This document shows positions 18,359 through 28,000 of a DNA stretch of 64,000 nucleotides, piece by piece (the stretch's first letter is position 1; each line of letters starts with the position of its first letter). Source of the DNA: Bacillus nakamurai (GTDB lineage Bacteria > Bacillota > Bacilli > Bacillales > Bacillaceae); NCBI RefSeq assembly GCF_001584325.1, contig NZ_LSAZ01000013.1:1-64000 (forward strand), read 5' to 3'. The notes beneath the pieces are model-generated. The model searched no databases and was not told where the DNA came from. It saw only the letters and a program-made list of their open reading frames with translations. The translations under genes were made by a program, and so were the position numbers.

Positions 18359-19666
18359 ATGGATATCAAACTTCAGCAAACACAAATACTAAAGCCTCAA
18401 TTAACTCAAGAGCTTAAACAGGCCATTACATTACTCGGATATAACTCCGCGGAACTGGCCGAATATATTGATGAGCTCTCACTGGAAAACCCTCTGATTG
18501 AACGAAAGGAAACAGACACACCGCCACTATCTTACCACAAAATAAATAAAAACAGGATGAAAGCGCAGGACGGAAGACAGCAGATAAGCCACACCCGGAA
18601 AACCCTGCAGGATGCGCTGAAACAGCAATCTTTAGATATTAAGCTGTCTAAGAATGAGGAGAAAATTTTTAATTATCTGATACATTCGCTCGATTCAAAC
18701 GGCTATTTACAAGAGGATATCCAAGCTGCTGCCGATCATGTGTCAGCTACGGCAGAGGAGACGGAGGCGGTTCTCGGAAAACTCCAGTCGCTTGAACCGG
18801 CCGGAATCGGCGCCCGTTCTCTGCAAGAGTGCATCATTCTTCAGCTGCGCCGTCTTCCTGAGCGGAACGAACAGGCGGAACGGATTATCGGTGACTACTT
18901 TGAGCTATTTGCAAGAAAAAACTGGAAAGCGCTTACATTAAAAACGGGCATATCGCTCATGGACATTCAGGACATTTCTGATATGATCACGGCGCTCGAC
19001 CCGAGACCCGGGCTTCGCTACGCACATGAGGAGCCGGGCTTTTATGTCGAACCTGATATTTTCATCACGGTGAAAAACGGCAGCATTAAAGCGCAGCTGA
19101 ACAGCCGTTCTTTTCCGGATATTCAGCTCCATGCCAATTATCAGCCGCTGTTATCATCCGGATGCCGGGATACGGAAGCCTACCTGTCGGCGAAATATCA
19201 AGAATGGCGCTGGCTGCGACGTGCTTTAACACAAAGAAAACAAACCATCACCAGAATCATCAGCGTACTGACGGAACGGCAAAGATCTTTTTTTCTGACA
19301 GGGAGAAGCGGGATGAAGCCGCTGACGTTAAGAGAGGTCGCTGAAACGCTGGAGCTCCACGAATCAACGATCAGCCGGGCCATTAAAGGAAAATACGTGC
19401 AGACGCCATACGGGCTGTACGATATGAAAACCTTTTTCTCGGCAAAAGCAGAATCATCAGGAGACGGGGATGCCTCCAATTATGCCGTCAAAGCCCATCT
19501 GGAAGCACTCATCAGCGCAGAAGATAAAACGAAACCGCTTTCAGATCAAAAACTGGCTGACATGTTATTCGGCCAATATGACATTCGGGTATCAAGGCGC
19601 ACCGTCGCCAAATACCGTGATCAAATGAATATCCCGCCGTCCTCGGCGAGAAAACGATACAGCTGA
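18359..19666 (+). CDS. sigL: SigL, RNA polymerase sigma-54 factor
   Basis: This encodes 435 residues of the RpoN family. The N-terminal region I is Gln/Leu rich (QTQILKPQLTQELKQAITLLG) and binds activators. It is followed by the core-binding domain, a helix-turn-helix (TLRELHESTISRAIKG region) and the C-terminal RpoN box SRRTVAKYRDQMNIP that reads the -24 element. In Bacillus it directs genes for levan, acetoin, arginine and branched-chain amino acid use. Tandem ATG codons at 18356 and 18359 follow AAAAGGGGAG; the second has better spacing and matches B. subtilis (MDIKLQQ). Confidence 0.95.
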   Translation: MDIKLQQTQILKPQLTQELKQAITLLGYNSAELAEYIDELSLENPLIERKETDTPPLSYHKINKNRMKAQDGRQQISHTRKTLQDALKQQSLDIKLSKNEEKIFNYLIHSLDSNGYLQEDIQAAADHVSATAEETEAVLGKLQSLEPAGIGARSLQECIILQLRRLPERNEQAERIIGDYFELFARKNWKALTLKTGISLMDIQDISDMITALDPRPGLRYAHEEPGFYVEPDIFITVKNGSIKAQLNSRSFPDIQLHANYQPLLSSGCRDTEAYLSAKYQEWRWLRRALTQRKQTITRIISVLTERQRSFFLTGRSGMKPLTLREVAETLELHESTISRAIKGKYVQTPYGLYDMKTFFSAKAESSGDGDASNYAVKAHLEALISAEDKTKPLSDQKLADMLFGQYDIRVSRRTVAKYRDQMNIPPSSARKRYS

Positions 19667-19693
19667 ACCTCCCCGCGGCAAGTACGGGGAGGT
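19664..19693. terminator. hairpin between convergent sigL and lutP
   Basis: AACCTCCCCG and CGGGGAGGTT form a 10-bp stem at the sigL stop codon. There is no long T-run on the plus strand, so it may be a weak terminator or mRNA-end stabiliser for both genes. Confidence 0.6.
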
Positions 19694-19701
19694 TCTCCGC
19701 A

Positions 19702-21381
19702 TTATGGGATCATCCATGAAAAAACATGGTGCTGCAAAAAGGTAATGATACAGACGAGCAGCAGCAAAAAGAGGCTGTGCTTAATGGTGAACCGAAAAAG
19801 ATCTGCCTCCTTGCCGGCAAGGCCCACAGCAGCGCATGCGACCGCAATGGATTGCGGAGAAATCATTTTTCCGGTGACGCCTCCTGACGAGTTCGCGGCG
19901 ACGGAAAGAACCGGGTCCATACCGACAGATAGTGCCGTCACCTTTTGCAAGCCGCCGAACAAGAGATTGGCCGAGGTATCAGAGCCTGTAATAAACACGC
20001 CGAGCCAGCCGAGAACGGGCGAAAAGAAGGTGAACATCGCACCTGTCATCGCAAGCGCCAGGCCTAACGTCGTACTCATGCCGGAAGCGTTTGTCACATA
20101 GGCAAAACCGACGACAGAACCGATGGTTAAAATCGGGAGCATTAATTCCTTTAATGTCTCCGCAAATGCTTCGCCCCATGCTTTCCATGACATGTCCAAA
20201 ACGAACTTGGACATAATGGCGGCAATGAAGATCGCCGTACCCGCAGAACCGAAAAGCTCCAGCTTATACACCGCTTCGATCGGAGTGCCGTCCGCATGCA
20301 GAATTTGATTGTTTACAAATGGAACGGGAGGCGTAAAGGTCAATGCTTTTCCGGCCGCATTCAGCCAGGAAAGCCACAGCGAAGTCCCGTCGTAGTGTCC
20401 GGTCAGCGCTGCCTTCATCTGCGGAATGCCCCAAATGGAGATCATGGCTGTCAAAAGAAGGAACGGCGACCATGCTTTAAAAATGGCGGCGCCTCCGTAC
20501 ACCGCCGGCGCATCATGATCAGAGGCGGCCGCTGATTCCCGTTCCGCCGCAAAGCGGAACGCTGTTTTCGGCTTCCAAAATTTCAGAAACACCGCAAGCG
20601 CACCCATAGAAACAAGAGCTGACAGCACATCCGGCAGCTCAGGCCCTAAAAAATTCGAGCTGGCATACTGCACGGCCGCAAAGGAAACGCCGGATACAAC
20701 AATTGCGGGCCACACTTCAAAAGCTTTCTTAAACCCGCTCATCAGAATGATTAAATATAGCGGAATAAAGACGGATAAAAACGGCAGCTGGCGGCCGACC
20801 ATTTGCGAAATCTCCATTGCCGGTATGCCTGTCGGGCCTTCGACTGCGGTAATCGGGATGCCGATCGCGCCAAAAGCAACGGGCGCCGTATTGGCGATCA
20901 AGCAAATACCCGCGGCATAAAGCGGCTGAAAACCGAGTCCGACGAGCAAAGCGGCTGATATCGCTACAGGTGCGCCGAAACCCGCGGCGCCTTCTAAAAA
21001 AGCCCCGAACGAGAAGGCAATGAGCAGCGCCTGCAAGCGGCGGTCATCTGTGATCGACAGCACCGAGCTGCGAATGATGTCAAATTGCCCCGTTTTGACG
21101 GTGATTTTATACAAAAAGACGGATGTGACAATGATCCAGCCGATCGGAAGCAAACCGTACACCGCTCCCTGCGAAGCAGACAGCAGTGCTTTCTCCGCCG
21201 GCATTCCATAAACCAATACAGCAGTCAAAAGCGAAACCCCTAAAGTCAAAAGTCCCGCTATGTACCCCTTCATTCGTTTCACAGCAAGCGCCCAAAAAAA
21301 GAAAACAATCGGCACGAGCGCACAAGCGGCCGACAAAAGCAAGTTCCCCCCTAAAGGAGCATACTCCTGTGTCCATTGCAT
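19702..21381 (-). CDS. lutP: LutP, L-lactate permease
   Basis: LutP is a 559-residue integral membrane transporter of the lactate permease (LctP) family with about 12-14 hydrophobic segments. Family signatures include GAFLEGAAGFGAPVAI and TGSDTSANLLFGGLQ. It imports L-lactate for oxidation by LutABC. It is divergent from lutR. Its promoter (TTGAAC-17-TATAAT) is followed by an operator identical to one at lutA, so LutR should control both. Confidence 0.94.
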   Translation of the reverse strand: MQWTQEYAPLGGNLLLSAACALVPIVFFFWALAVKRMKGYIAGLLTLGVSLLTAVLVYGMPAEKALLSASQGAVYGLLPIGWIIVTSVFLYKITVKTGQFDIIRSSVLSITDDRRLQALLIAFSFGAFLEGAAGFGAPVAISAALLVGLGFQPLYAAGICLIANTAPVAFGAIGIPITAVEGPTGIPAMEISQMVGRQLPFLSVFIPLYLIILMSGFKKAFEVWPAIVVSGVSFAAVQYASSNFLGPELPDVLSALVSMGALAVFLKFWKPKTAFRFAAERESAAASDHDAPAVYGGAAIFKAWSPFLLLTAMISIWGIPQMKAALTGHYDGTSLWLSWLNAAGKALTFTPPVPFVNNQILHADGTPIEAVYKLELFGSAGTAIFIAAIMSKFVLDMSWKAWGEAFAETLKELMLPILTIGSVVGFAYVTNASGMSTTLGLALAMTGAMFTFFSPVLGWLGVFITGSDTSANLLFGGLQKVTALSVGMDPVLSVAANSSGGVTGKMISPQSIAVACAAVGLAGKEADLFRFTIKHSLFLLLLVCIITFLQHHVFSWMIP

Positions 21382-21429
21382 CCCAAAAACCCCTCCCCGT
21401 ATTATGTAAGCGATTGCGATTTATGATAA

Positions 21430-21444
21430 GGTCATCAGATGACC
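21430..21444. promoter_or_regulatory. LutR-type operator at lutP
   Basis: ggtcatcagatgacc has perfectly complementary 7-bp arms around a central base and covers about +6 to +20 of the lutP transcript, a roadblock position. An identical 15-mer occurs upstream of lutA at 23660-23674. The TCATC-N-GATGA core matches the FadR-subfamily operator type used by LutR. Confidence 0.86.
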
Positions 21445-21456
21445 GGGTTAACTAGC

Positions 21457-21485
21457 ATTATATTTTGAGAAATTTGAAAGTTCAA
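21457..21485 (-). promoter_or_regulatory. lutP sigma-A promoter
   Basis: On the minus strand TTGAAC (plus 21480-21485) and TATAAT (plus 21457-21462) are separated by exactly 17 bp. Transcription would begin near 21450, immediately before the palindromic operator at 21430-21444. Confidence 0.8.
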
Positions 21486-21585
21486 TACTTTTCTTAAATA
21501 AATTGTCTGAATCTGTTGACGGAACGAAAAAAGAAGTATAATAGACGATAAACATCAAGACTCACAAGTCACGGGGTGATACGCG

Positions 21586-22305
21586 TTGAAATATAAACAG
21601 ATTAAAACGAAAAAAATATACGAGGAAGTTGCAGACGCGCTGCTGGAGAAAATTAAAGCAGGCGAGCTCAAGCCCGGCGAAAAGCTGGACTCCGTTCAGG
21701 CGCTTTCTGAGAGCTTTCAAGTGAGCCGATCTGCGGTCAGAGAGGCGCTGTCAGCCTTGAAAGCGATGGGGCTCGTGGATATGAAGCAGGGGGAAGGCAC
21801 GTACATTAAAGAATTTGAGCCGTCCCATATCTCCCAGCAGCTCTCATCGGCACTCTTAATGAAAAAAGAGGACGTCAAACAGCTGCTTGAAGTCAGAAAA
21901 CTGCTCGAACTCGGCGTCGCCGCCATGGCCGCCGAAAAACGAACAGAAGAAGACCTGAACAAAATCCATCAGGCGCTCATCGAGATGAAAGACATCGACG
22001 GAGACGAGGAACTGGGAGAAAAAGCAGACTTCTCCTTTCATATGGCGCTGGCGGAAGCTTCACAAAACGAGCTGCTCAAGCATCTCATGAACCATGTCTC
22101 CGCTCTGCTTTTGGAAACGATGAGAGAAACAAGGAAGATCTGGCTGTTCTCTAAAAAAACGAGCGTGCAACGGCTGTACGAAGAACATGAACGCATCTAC
22201 AACGCCGTCGCCGCCAGAGATGCAGCTAAGGCCGAAGAAGCGATGACGGCGCATTTGACGAATGTGGAAAGGGTGCTTGGGGCTTATTTTGAAGAAAATG
22301 TGTGA
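21586..22305 (+). CDS. lutR: LutR, GntR/FadR-family regulator of lactate use
   Basis: LutR is a 239-residue GntR-family repressor. It has an N-terminal winged helix (LDSVQALSESFQVSRSAVREALSALKAMGLV) and a C-terminal all-helical FCD ligand-binding domain with metal/ligand His residues (SFHMALAEAS and TAHLTNVERV). In B. subtilis it represses lutABC and lutP and is relieved by L-lactate. The start is TTG behind CACGGGGTGATACG. A TATAAT at 21537-21542 is a plausible -10. The 3' end abuts or overlaps an aminotransferase gene. Confidence 0.93.
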   Translation: MKYKQIKTKKIYEEVADALLEKIKAGELKPGEKLDSVQALSESFQVSRSAVREALSALKAMGLVDMKQGEGTYIKEFEPSHISQQLSSALLMKKEDVKQLLEVRKLLELGVAAMAAEKRTEEDLNKIHQALIEMKDIDGDEELGEKADFSFHMALAEASQNELLKHLMNHVSALLLETMRETRKIWLFSKKTSVQRLYEEHERIYNAVAARDAAKAEEAMTAHLTNVERVLGAYFEENV

Positions 22306-22337
22306 AAAAGCTGATTGGTGAAAGGGGATATGATCAA

Positions 22338-23534
22338 ATGCAGGCCGAATCCTTTTTTTCTGAAAACATCAGGAAAGCTCTTAAAAATGATCCTCCGGGT
22401 GAATGGATGCCGGCTGTTCCTCATGAGTGTATCCATCTGCATTCCGGCTATCCCGATCCTGCTCTCGTACCCTATGAGCAGCTGAAAAAAGCCGCATCCG
22501 ATCTTCTTGAAGAGGAGCGTGATTTGCCGCTTCATTATCTTGGGAGCCCAAGAATCAACGCATTAAAAAAGCAAATTCAAGATAGGCTGTCGGCCCGCGG
22601 TATTCACTCTTCAGATGATGAGCTCATGATTTCATCAGGTGCTTGTCAGGCGATTGATCTGATTGCCCGGATACTCATTGACGACAAAACGGCAGTTGCC
22701 ATTGAGTCTCCATCATATATGGAGGCGCTGGAGATTTTTAAGAACTATACGCCGCATATCATGAGCATTCCGTCAGATGAGGACGGCCTTCAGACAGATC
22801 AATTAGAAAGTATGCTGGAGGAAAGAAAGCGCAAAGGGCTTGTCCTTCCGCGACTTCTCTATACCATTCCAGCCTTTCAAAACCCTGCGGGAACCACCAT
22901 GTCAGCGAAGCGGAGAACCCACATATTACAGCTTGCCGAAACGTATGATTTTCTCATCTTGGAGGATGATGCGTACGGAGAGCTGGGATTTACCGACATC
23001 CCCCCGCCGCTGAAAGCCATGGATCAAGATCACAGGGTTCTGCACGTCGGTTCATTATCAAAGATCGCGGCACCGGGAATGCGGATCGGATGGATAACGG
23101 GGGCAAGTAAATTTATTAGAGCCCTGTCATGGTTTAAAAAAGATTTAGACCATCCCTTTTCCCAAGCTGTGACCGCTGTATATTTACAGCAAACGGATTT
23201 CAATGAAAGGCTGGCCGTCATACGTGACACATACCGGACCAAGTGTGCCGTCTTAATATCAGCATTAACACAATATGTCCCGGAATCCGTGTCCTGGCAC
23301 GTTCCGAAAGGCGGCTACTTTGTATGGATAAAAGTCCCGGGGGCGGATACTTCAGCATTGCTGACTCAAGCTCTTTCTCAAGGCGTTTCGTTTGTACCCG
23401 GCAAATATTTTTTCTTAGACCCGCAAGACGGAACCGAATTTCTCCGTTTATCGTTCAGTTACGCTGATAAAAACAGCATCGTCAAAGGCGTTCAAAGCCT
23501 GGGAAGTATCTTAAAACAGAATGTTAGAAGCTGA
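22338..23534 (+). CDS. PLP-dependent class I/II aminotransferase (MocR/2-aminoadipate type, no DNA-binding domain)
   Basis: This is a fold-type I aminotransferase of about 398 residues without the N-terminal winged helix seen in MocR regulators. Motifs are YLGSPRINALKKQI, the PLP pocket ISSGACQAIDLIARIL, PAFQNPAGTT, LEDDAYGEL and the catalytic lysine in HVGSLSKIAAPGMRIGW. ATG at 22338 has AAAGGGGA 9 bases upstream. A GTG at 22302 overlapping the lutR stop is the alternative. The substrate is not evident; relatives act on 2-aminoadipate, branched-chain or aromatic amino acids. Its place directly after lutR is not one I recall from strain 168. Confidence 0.85.
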   Translation: MQAESFFSENIRKALKNDPPGEWMPAVPHECIHLHSGYPDPALVPYEQLKKAASDLLEEERDLPLHYLGSPRINALKKQIQDRLSARGIHSSDDELMISSGACQAIDLIARILIDDKTAVAIESPSYMEALEIFKNYTPHIMSIPSDEDGLQTDQLESMLEERKRKGLVLPRLLYTIPAFQNPAGTTMSAKRRTHILQLAETYDFLILEDDAYGELGFTDIPPPLKAMDQDHRVLHVGSLSKIAAPGMRIGWITGASKFIRALSWFKKDLDHPFSQAVTAVYLQQTDFNERLAVIRDTYRTKCAVLISALTQYVPESVSWHVPKGGYFVWIKVPGADTSALLTQALSQGVSFVPGKYFFLDPQDGTEFLRLSFSYADKNSIVKGVQSLGSILKQNVRS

Positions 23535-23659
23535 AAGAGAGGCCGGAAGAGCTTCTCTTTTTTATAGAGAGAACATCCGCAAAAAGGAATTTCCCAGAAA
23601 ACACTTCCATTTCATATTCAGAATAGTGTACGATATTCATAGAGGTTTTCCTAAAAACA

Positions 23660-23674
23660 GGTCATCAGATGACC
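23660..23674. promoter_or_regulatory. LutR-type operator upstream of lutABC
   Basis: The 15-mer ggtcatcagatgacc is identical to the lutP operator and lies 34 bp before the lutA start codon, probably within the 5' untranslated leader downstream of the lutA promoter. Confidence 0.86.
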
Positions 23675-23707
23675 AGATCATTATTGAGGATGAAAGAGGG
23701 GTTCATC

Positions 23708-24424
23708 ATGAAAGTCTCATTATTTGTCACGTGCCTTGTGGATATGTTCCAGACCGATGTCGGAAAGGCGACGGTTGAGGTACTGGAGCGGCTTGGGTGT
23801 GAAGTTGATTTTCCCGAGGGACAGATTTGCTGCGGGCAGCCTGCGTATAACAGCGGGTATGTGACCGATGCGAAAAAAGCGATGAAGCGGATGATTGCCG
23901 CGTTTGAGGAGGCAGAGTACGTTGTCAGTCCGTCGGGTTCCTGCACGACGATGTTCCGTGAATATCCGCAGCTGTTTCAGAACGACCCGAAATGGGCTGA
24001 GAAAGCGCAGCGGCTCGCGGACAAAACGTATGAGTTAACAGACTTTATTGTCAACGTCCTTGGGGTAGAGGATGTCGGGGCGGAGCTGCATAAAAAAGCG
24101 ACATTACATACATCGTGCCACATGACAAGGCTGCTCGGCGTGTCAGAGGAGCCGATGAAGCTTTTAAGCCATGTAAAGGGGCTTGAGTTTACGCAACTTC
24201 CCGGGAAGCATCAATGCTGCGGCTTTGGAGGCACGTTTTCGGTGAAAATGGCGCAAATCTCCGAACAGATGGTAGATGAAAAGGTTGCCTGTGTGGAAGA
24301 AACGGAAGCCGAGGTGCTGATCGGAGCGGATTGCGGCTGTTTGATGAATATCGGGGGAAGGCTTGGCCGGAAAGATAAACATATCAGAGTAATGCACATC
24401 GCCGAAGTGCTGAACAGCAGATAA
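23708..24424 (+). CDS. lutA: LutA, L-lactate oxidation complex CCG-domain subunit
   Basis: LutA is 238 residues with two cysteine-rich CCG domains ([12 protein letters not shown] and [11 protein letters not shown]) that hold an iron-sulfur/heterodisulfide-type cofactor, like glycolate oxidase GlcF. With LutB and LutC it converts L-lactate to pyruvate, independent of Ldh. I chose the ATG giving MKVSLFVTC, which has GAAAGAGGGG in front; an ATG 13 codons upstream overlaps the operator and is unlikely. First gene of lutABC. Confidence 0.94.
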   Translation: MKVSLFVTCLVDMFQTDVGKATVEVLERLGCEVDFPEGQICCGQPAYNSGYVTDAKKAMKRMIAAFEEAEYVVSPSGSCTTMFREYPQLFQNDPKWAEKAQRLADKTYELTDFIVNVLGVEDVGAELHKKATLHTSCHMTRLLGVSEEPMKLLSHVKGLEFTQLPGKHQCCGFGGTFSVKMAQISEQMVDEKVACVEETEAEVLIGADCGCLMNIGGRLGRKDKHIRVMHIAEVLNSR

Positions 24425-24453
24425 CAGGCAGAAACGACAGAGGGGGTAAAATC

Positions 24454-25884
24454 ATGGCGATGAAAATCGGTACAGCCGCATTTAAAGAGCGGGTGTCAGA
24501 GGGAATAGATAATGAGTTTATGAGAGGAGCCGTTTCCGGAGCGCAGGAACGGCTGCGGACAAGGAGGCTCCAAGCGGCCGAGGAATTGGGAAACTGGGAG
24601 GAATGGCGTTCACATGCGGAAGAAATCAGGCAGCATGTGCTGAACAATCTTGATTTCTATTTGGAACAGCTGGCCAAAAACGTCGCCGAAAGAGGCGGCT
24701 GCGTTTTCTTCGCTGAAACGGCGGAAGAAGCGTCCTCGTATATTCGTGATGTCATTCAAAAGAAAAACGGCAAAAAAGTCGTCAAATCAAAATCAATGGT
24801 GACAGAGGAAATCAATTTAAACGAAGTGCTTGAGAAAGAAGGCTGTGAAGTGGTCGAGACCGATCTGGGTGAATACATCCTCCAGATTGACGACCATGAT
24901 CCGCCATCACACATCGTCGCGCCCGCCCTCCACAAAAACAAAGAGCAGATCCGCGACGTGTTTAAAGACAGGCTCGGCTACAAACAGACGGAAAAACCGG
25001 AAGAACTCGTCATGCATGCGCGCGCCGTTCTGCGGAAAAAATTTCTCGAAGCGGACGTCGGCATCACCGGCTGCAACTTTGCGATCGCCGATACTGGCTC
25101 GGTCAGCCTCGTAACAAATGAAGGAAACGGCCGTCTTGTGTCCGCCTTGCCGAAAACGCAGATTACCGTGATGGGCATGGAGCGGATCGTTCCGTCTTTT
25201 TCTGAATTTGAAGTGCTCGTCAGCATGCTGACGAGAAGCGCGGTCGGTCAGCGGCTGACAAGTTATATCACGGCGCTGACGGGGCCTCGGCAAGAGGGCG
25301 AAGCTGACGGTCCGGAGGAATTTCATCTCGTGATCGTGGACAACGGCCGATCCCGAATTCTCGGAACGGAATTCCAATCCGTTCTGCAATGTATCCGCTG
25401 CGCTGCTTGCATCAACGTCTGCCCCGTATACCGGCACGTCGGCGGCCATTCGTACGGTTCGATCTATTCGGGCCCGATCGGCGCCGTCTTATCGCCGCTT
25501 CTCGGCGGATATGACGAGTATAAGGAGCTTCCGTACGCATCGACCTTGTGCGCGGCTTGCACAGAAGCGTGCCCGGTAAAAATTCCGCTGCACGAGCTGC
25601 TTCTCAAGCATCGGCAAAACATCGTCGAAAAAGAAGGCAAAGCGCCGATCAGCGAAAAGTTGGCAATGAAAGCGTTCGGGCTTGGTTCGTCTTCCCCGTC
25701 CCTGTATAAAATGGGATCGAAATGGGCGCCGGCTGCCATGACCCCGTTTACGGAAGATGACAAAATTTCTAAAGGGCCGGGGCCGTTAAAAGGCTGGACG
25801 TCAATCCGGGATTTTCCGGCGCCGCATAAAACAAGATTCAGAGACTGGTTTACAGATCGGGAAAACAAAAAGGGGGAAGAGTGA
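24454..25884 (+). CDS. lutB: LutB, L-lactate oxidation iron-sulfur subunit
   Basis: LutB is 476 residues. An N-terminal LUD domain (residues ~70-290) precedes two ferredoxin-type 4Fe-4S motifs, [12 protein letters not shown] and CAACTEACP, and a C-terminal LutB-specific region. It transfers electrons from lactate within the cytoplasmic LutABC complex. AGAGGGGG precedes the ATG. The lutC start overlaps its stop. Confidence 0.95.
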   Translation: MAMKIGTAAFKERVSEGIDNEFMRGAVSGAQERLRTRRLQAAEELGNWEEWRSHAEEIRQHVLNNLDFYLEQLAKNVAERGGCVFFAETAEEASSYIRDVIQKKNGKKVVKSKSMVTEEINLNEVLEKEGCEVVETDLGEYILQIDDHDPPSHIVAPALHKNKEQIRDVFKDRLGYKQTEKPEELVMHARAVLRKKFLEADVGITGCNFAIADTGSVSLVTNEGNGRLVSALPKTQITVMGMERIVPSFSEFEVLVSMLTRSAVGQRLTSYITALTGPRQEGEADGPEEFHLVIVDNGRSRILGTEFQSVLQCIRCAACINVCPVYRHVGGHSYGSIYSGPIGAVLSPLLGGYDEYKELPYASTLCAACTEACPVKIPLHELLLKHRQNIVEKEGKAPISEKLAMKAFGLGSSSPSLYKMGSKWAPAAMTPFTEDDKISKGPGPLKGWTSIRDFPAPHKTRFRDWFTDRENKKGEE

Positions 25885-26606
25885 TGGCGAAGGGAACCAT
25901 TAAACATCAAGAATCCTTTTTAAACCGAATCGCCGAAAGCCTTGGCAGGGAACGCAGAACAGAAGGCGTGTCCGTACCTGAGTGGAACTATCAGCCTCAA
26001 TATAAAACACACGCAGGCTGTACGTCAGATGATCTCGTTACAATGCTGAAAGACCACTGCGTCAACATCCATACCGAGCTGATCGAAACGGATGCCGCCG
26101 GGCTTTATGACGCATTGCGAGCGCAGGTGAGCCGCTTTGAAGGAGGCCCTGTCATCATTCCGAAAGACAGCAGGTTTGAAGCTTACGGCTTACAAGGGCT
26201 TTTGACAGAAGACTGGCCGGCTGAAGGGATTCCCGTTTGGGAATGGGATGCGGAACAAGGAGCGAAAAATATCGAAAAGGCGGAACAAGCGAATGTGGGC
26301 ATTACATTCAGCGAGATCACACTTGCGGAATCAGCTACTGTCGTTTTGTACGCTTCTGAAAATGCCGGGCGTTCCGTCAGTCTGCTTCCGACAACGTATA
26401 TCGCGATTATCCCGAAATCTACCCTTGTGCCGAGAATGACACAGGCCAGTGATATAATGAAACAAAATATCGCAGACGGGGTCACCGTCCCTTCCTGCAT
26501 TAACTACATTACAGGTCCAAGCAACTCAGCCGACATCGAAATGGATTTGGTCGTCGGCGTCCACGGTCCTGTAAAGGCGGCTTATATCCTCGTAAATGAC
26601 CGCTAA
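25884..26606 (+). CDS. lutC: LutC, L-lactate oxidation LUD-domain subunit
   Basis: LutC is 240 residues with a single LUD domain (SEITLAESATVVLYAS, GPSNSADIE). It is the third subunit of the lactate oxidation complex. The ATG at 25884 overlaps the lutB TGA by one base and follows AAGGGGGAAGAG. The gene ends just before a strong hairpin shared with convergent gntP. Confidence 0.94.
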   Translation: MAKGTIKHQESFLNRIAESLGRERRTEGVSVPEWNYQPQYKTHAGCTSDDLVTMLKDHCVNIHTELIETDAAGLYDALRAQVSRFEGGPVIIPKDSRFEAYGLQGLLTEDWPAEGIPVWEWDAEQGAKNIEKAEQANVGITFSEITLAESATVVLYASENAGRSVSLLPTTYIAIIPKSTLVPRMTQASDIMKQNIADGVTVPSCINYITGPSNSADIEMDLVVGVHGPVKAAYILVNDR

Positions 26607-26613
26607 CATCAAA

Positions 26614-26638
26614 AGCCCCGGCTATTATAGCCGGGGCT
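26614..26638. terminator. terminator between lutC and gntP
   Basis: AGCCCCGGCT and AGCCGGGGCT form a 10-bp stem with a short ATTAT loop. On the minus strand it is followed by TTTT, so it most clearly ends the gntP transcript; it probably also stops lutABC. Confidence 0.82.
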
Positions 26639-26645
26639 AACTTTA

Positions 26646-27974
26646 TTAAATAAATGCGTTAATCATCATGATAAAACAGATGGCGCTGACAGAAATTATC
26701 GTCTCCATCGCCGTCCAAGTCAGGAAAGTCTCTTTTACCGTCATTCCGAAATACTCTTTAATGAGCCAGAAACCGGAATCGTTGACATGAGACAGGATCA
26801 GAGAACCCGCTCCTGTGGCTAAAACGAGCAATTCACTGCTGACGCCGGGCATCACTGAAGCGATCGGCGCAACAATGCCTGCCGCCGTCATCATGGATAC
26901 AGTCGCTGAGCCTGTGGCAATGCGAATGACCGCAGCGATCGTCCAGCTTAAAAGAACGGGAGAAAAGCTTGAATGCTTCGCCATATCCGCAATATAAGTG
27001 CCGACGCCTGAATCGATCAGCACATTGTTAAAGGCGCCGCCGGCTCCGATCACAAGCAGAATGGAAGCAATCGGTCCTAAGCAGTCATTGCTGAATTTTA
27101 AAATGCTGTCCCTGTTAAAGCCTTGGTAAAATCCGAGGCTGAAAAAGGAGTAAACCGTTGCGATCAAAAGCGCCGTAACAGGATCACCGATAAATTTAAA
27201 AGCTTGATAGAGTGTGCTTTTTTCCGGCAGTACAATGTCGGCGAGCGTCGCCAAAAGCATCAGGATAACCGGTACTAATATCGTAAACAATGTATTTGCG
27301 AATCCCGGAAGCTTGCGATTTTCATTCCGTTCGATAAATTGTTTTTTCAAAAGTTCAGGAACGGGTTTATGAATGCGCTTACCAATCCATTTTCCGTAAA
27401 GCGGCCCTGCAATAATGGCCGTCGGGATGCCGACGATTAATGAATACAAAATCGTTTTTCCGACATTTGCGTGATAAATGCCGACCGCTGCCATCGCCGC
27501 CGGATGGGGAGGAACCAATCCGTGAACGACGGAAAGCCCCGCGAGCAGCGGAATCCCGATCGTCACTAAGGAAACGCCTGTCTCAATGGCAATCGTAAAC
27601 AGCAGCGGCACGAGCAATACAAAGCCGACCTGGAAAAAGACCGGAATGCCGACGATAAAAGCGACGGCCATCATCGCCCAATGGACGTTCTTTTTGCCGA
27701 AGCGGCCGATCAGGGTATGGGCGATCCGCTCCGCCCCGCCTGATTCAGCCATCATTTTTCCAAGCATCGTCCCGAGGGCAAGCACAATCGCAAGAAGAGA
27801 AAGCGTATTGCCAAGCCCGGTTTTCATAGATGTGATAATGTCCTGCATGTTCATTCCGGTTGCGAAACCGACAAGAATGGATGTGATGAGCAAACTGATA
27901 AACGGATTTAACTTAGCGACCGTAATCAATAGGAGTAAAACGATAATAGCGGCAATGACAATAAACAGTAACAT
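26646..27974 (-). CDS. gntP: gluconate:H+ symporter (GntP family)
   Basis: This is a 442-residue permease of the GntP family with about 12-14 hydrophobic helices. Family sequences include GHVNDSGFWL-like SHVNDSGFWLIKEYFGM near the C-terminus and HGLVPPHPAAMAAVG. It takes up gluconate or a related aldonate. It lies 26 bp downstream of gntK in the same transcript, with AAAGGGTG before the ATG. B. subtilis carries gntRKPZ elsewhere, so this could be a second aldonate system; the substrate is inferred from the kinase neighbour. Confidence 0.88.
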   Translation of the reverse strand: MLLFIVIAAIIVLLLLITVAKLNPFISLLITSILVGFATGMNMQDIITSMKTGLGNTLSLLAIVLALGTMLGKMMAESGGAERIAHTLIGRFGKKNVHWAMMAVAFIVGIPVFFQVGFVLLVPLLFTIAIETGVSLVTIGIPLLAGLSVVHGLVPPHPAAMAAVGIYHANVGKTILYSLIVGIPTAIIAGPLYGKWIGKRIHKPVPELLKKQFIERNENRKLPGFANTLFTILVPVILMLLATLADIVLPEKSTLYQAFKFIGDPVTALLIATVYSFFSLGFYQGFNRDSILKFSNDCLGPIASILLVIGAGGAFNNVLIDSGVGTYIADMAKHSSFSPVLLSWTIAAVIRIATGSATVSMMTAAGIVAPIASVMPGVSSELLVLATGAGSLILSHVNDSGFWLIKEYFGMTVKETFLTWTAMETIISVSAICFIMMINAFI

Positions 27975-28000
27975 GACCTTTTCACCCTTTCAAAGAAGAA

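Noticed and set aside
21405-21418. cre-like TGTAAGCGATTGCG near lutP
   Set aside because: Only 12 of 14 positions fit and the key end base is wrong; too weak to list without CcpA data.
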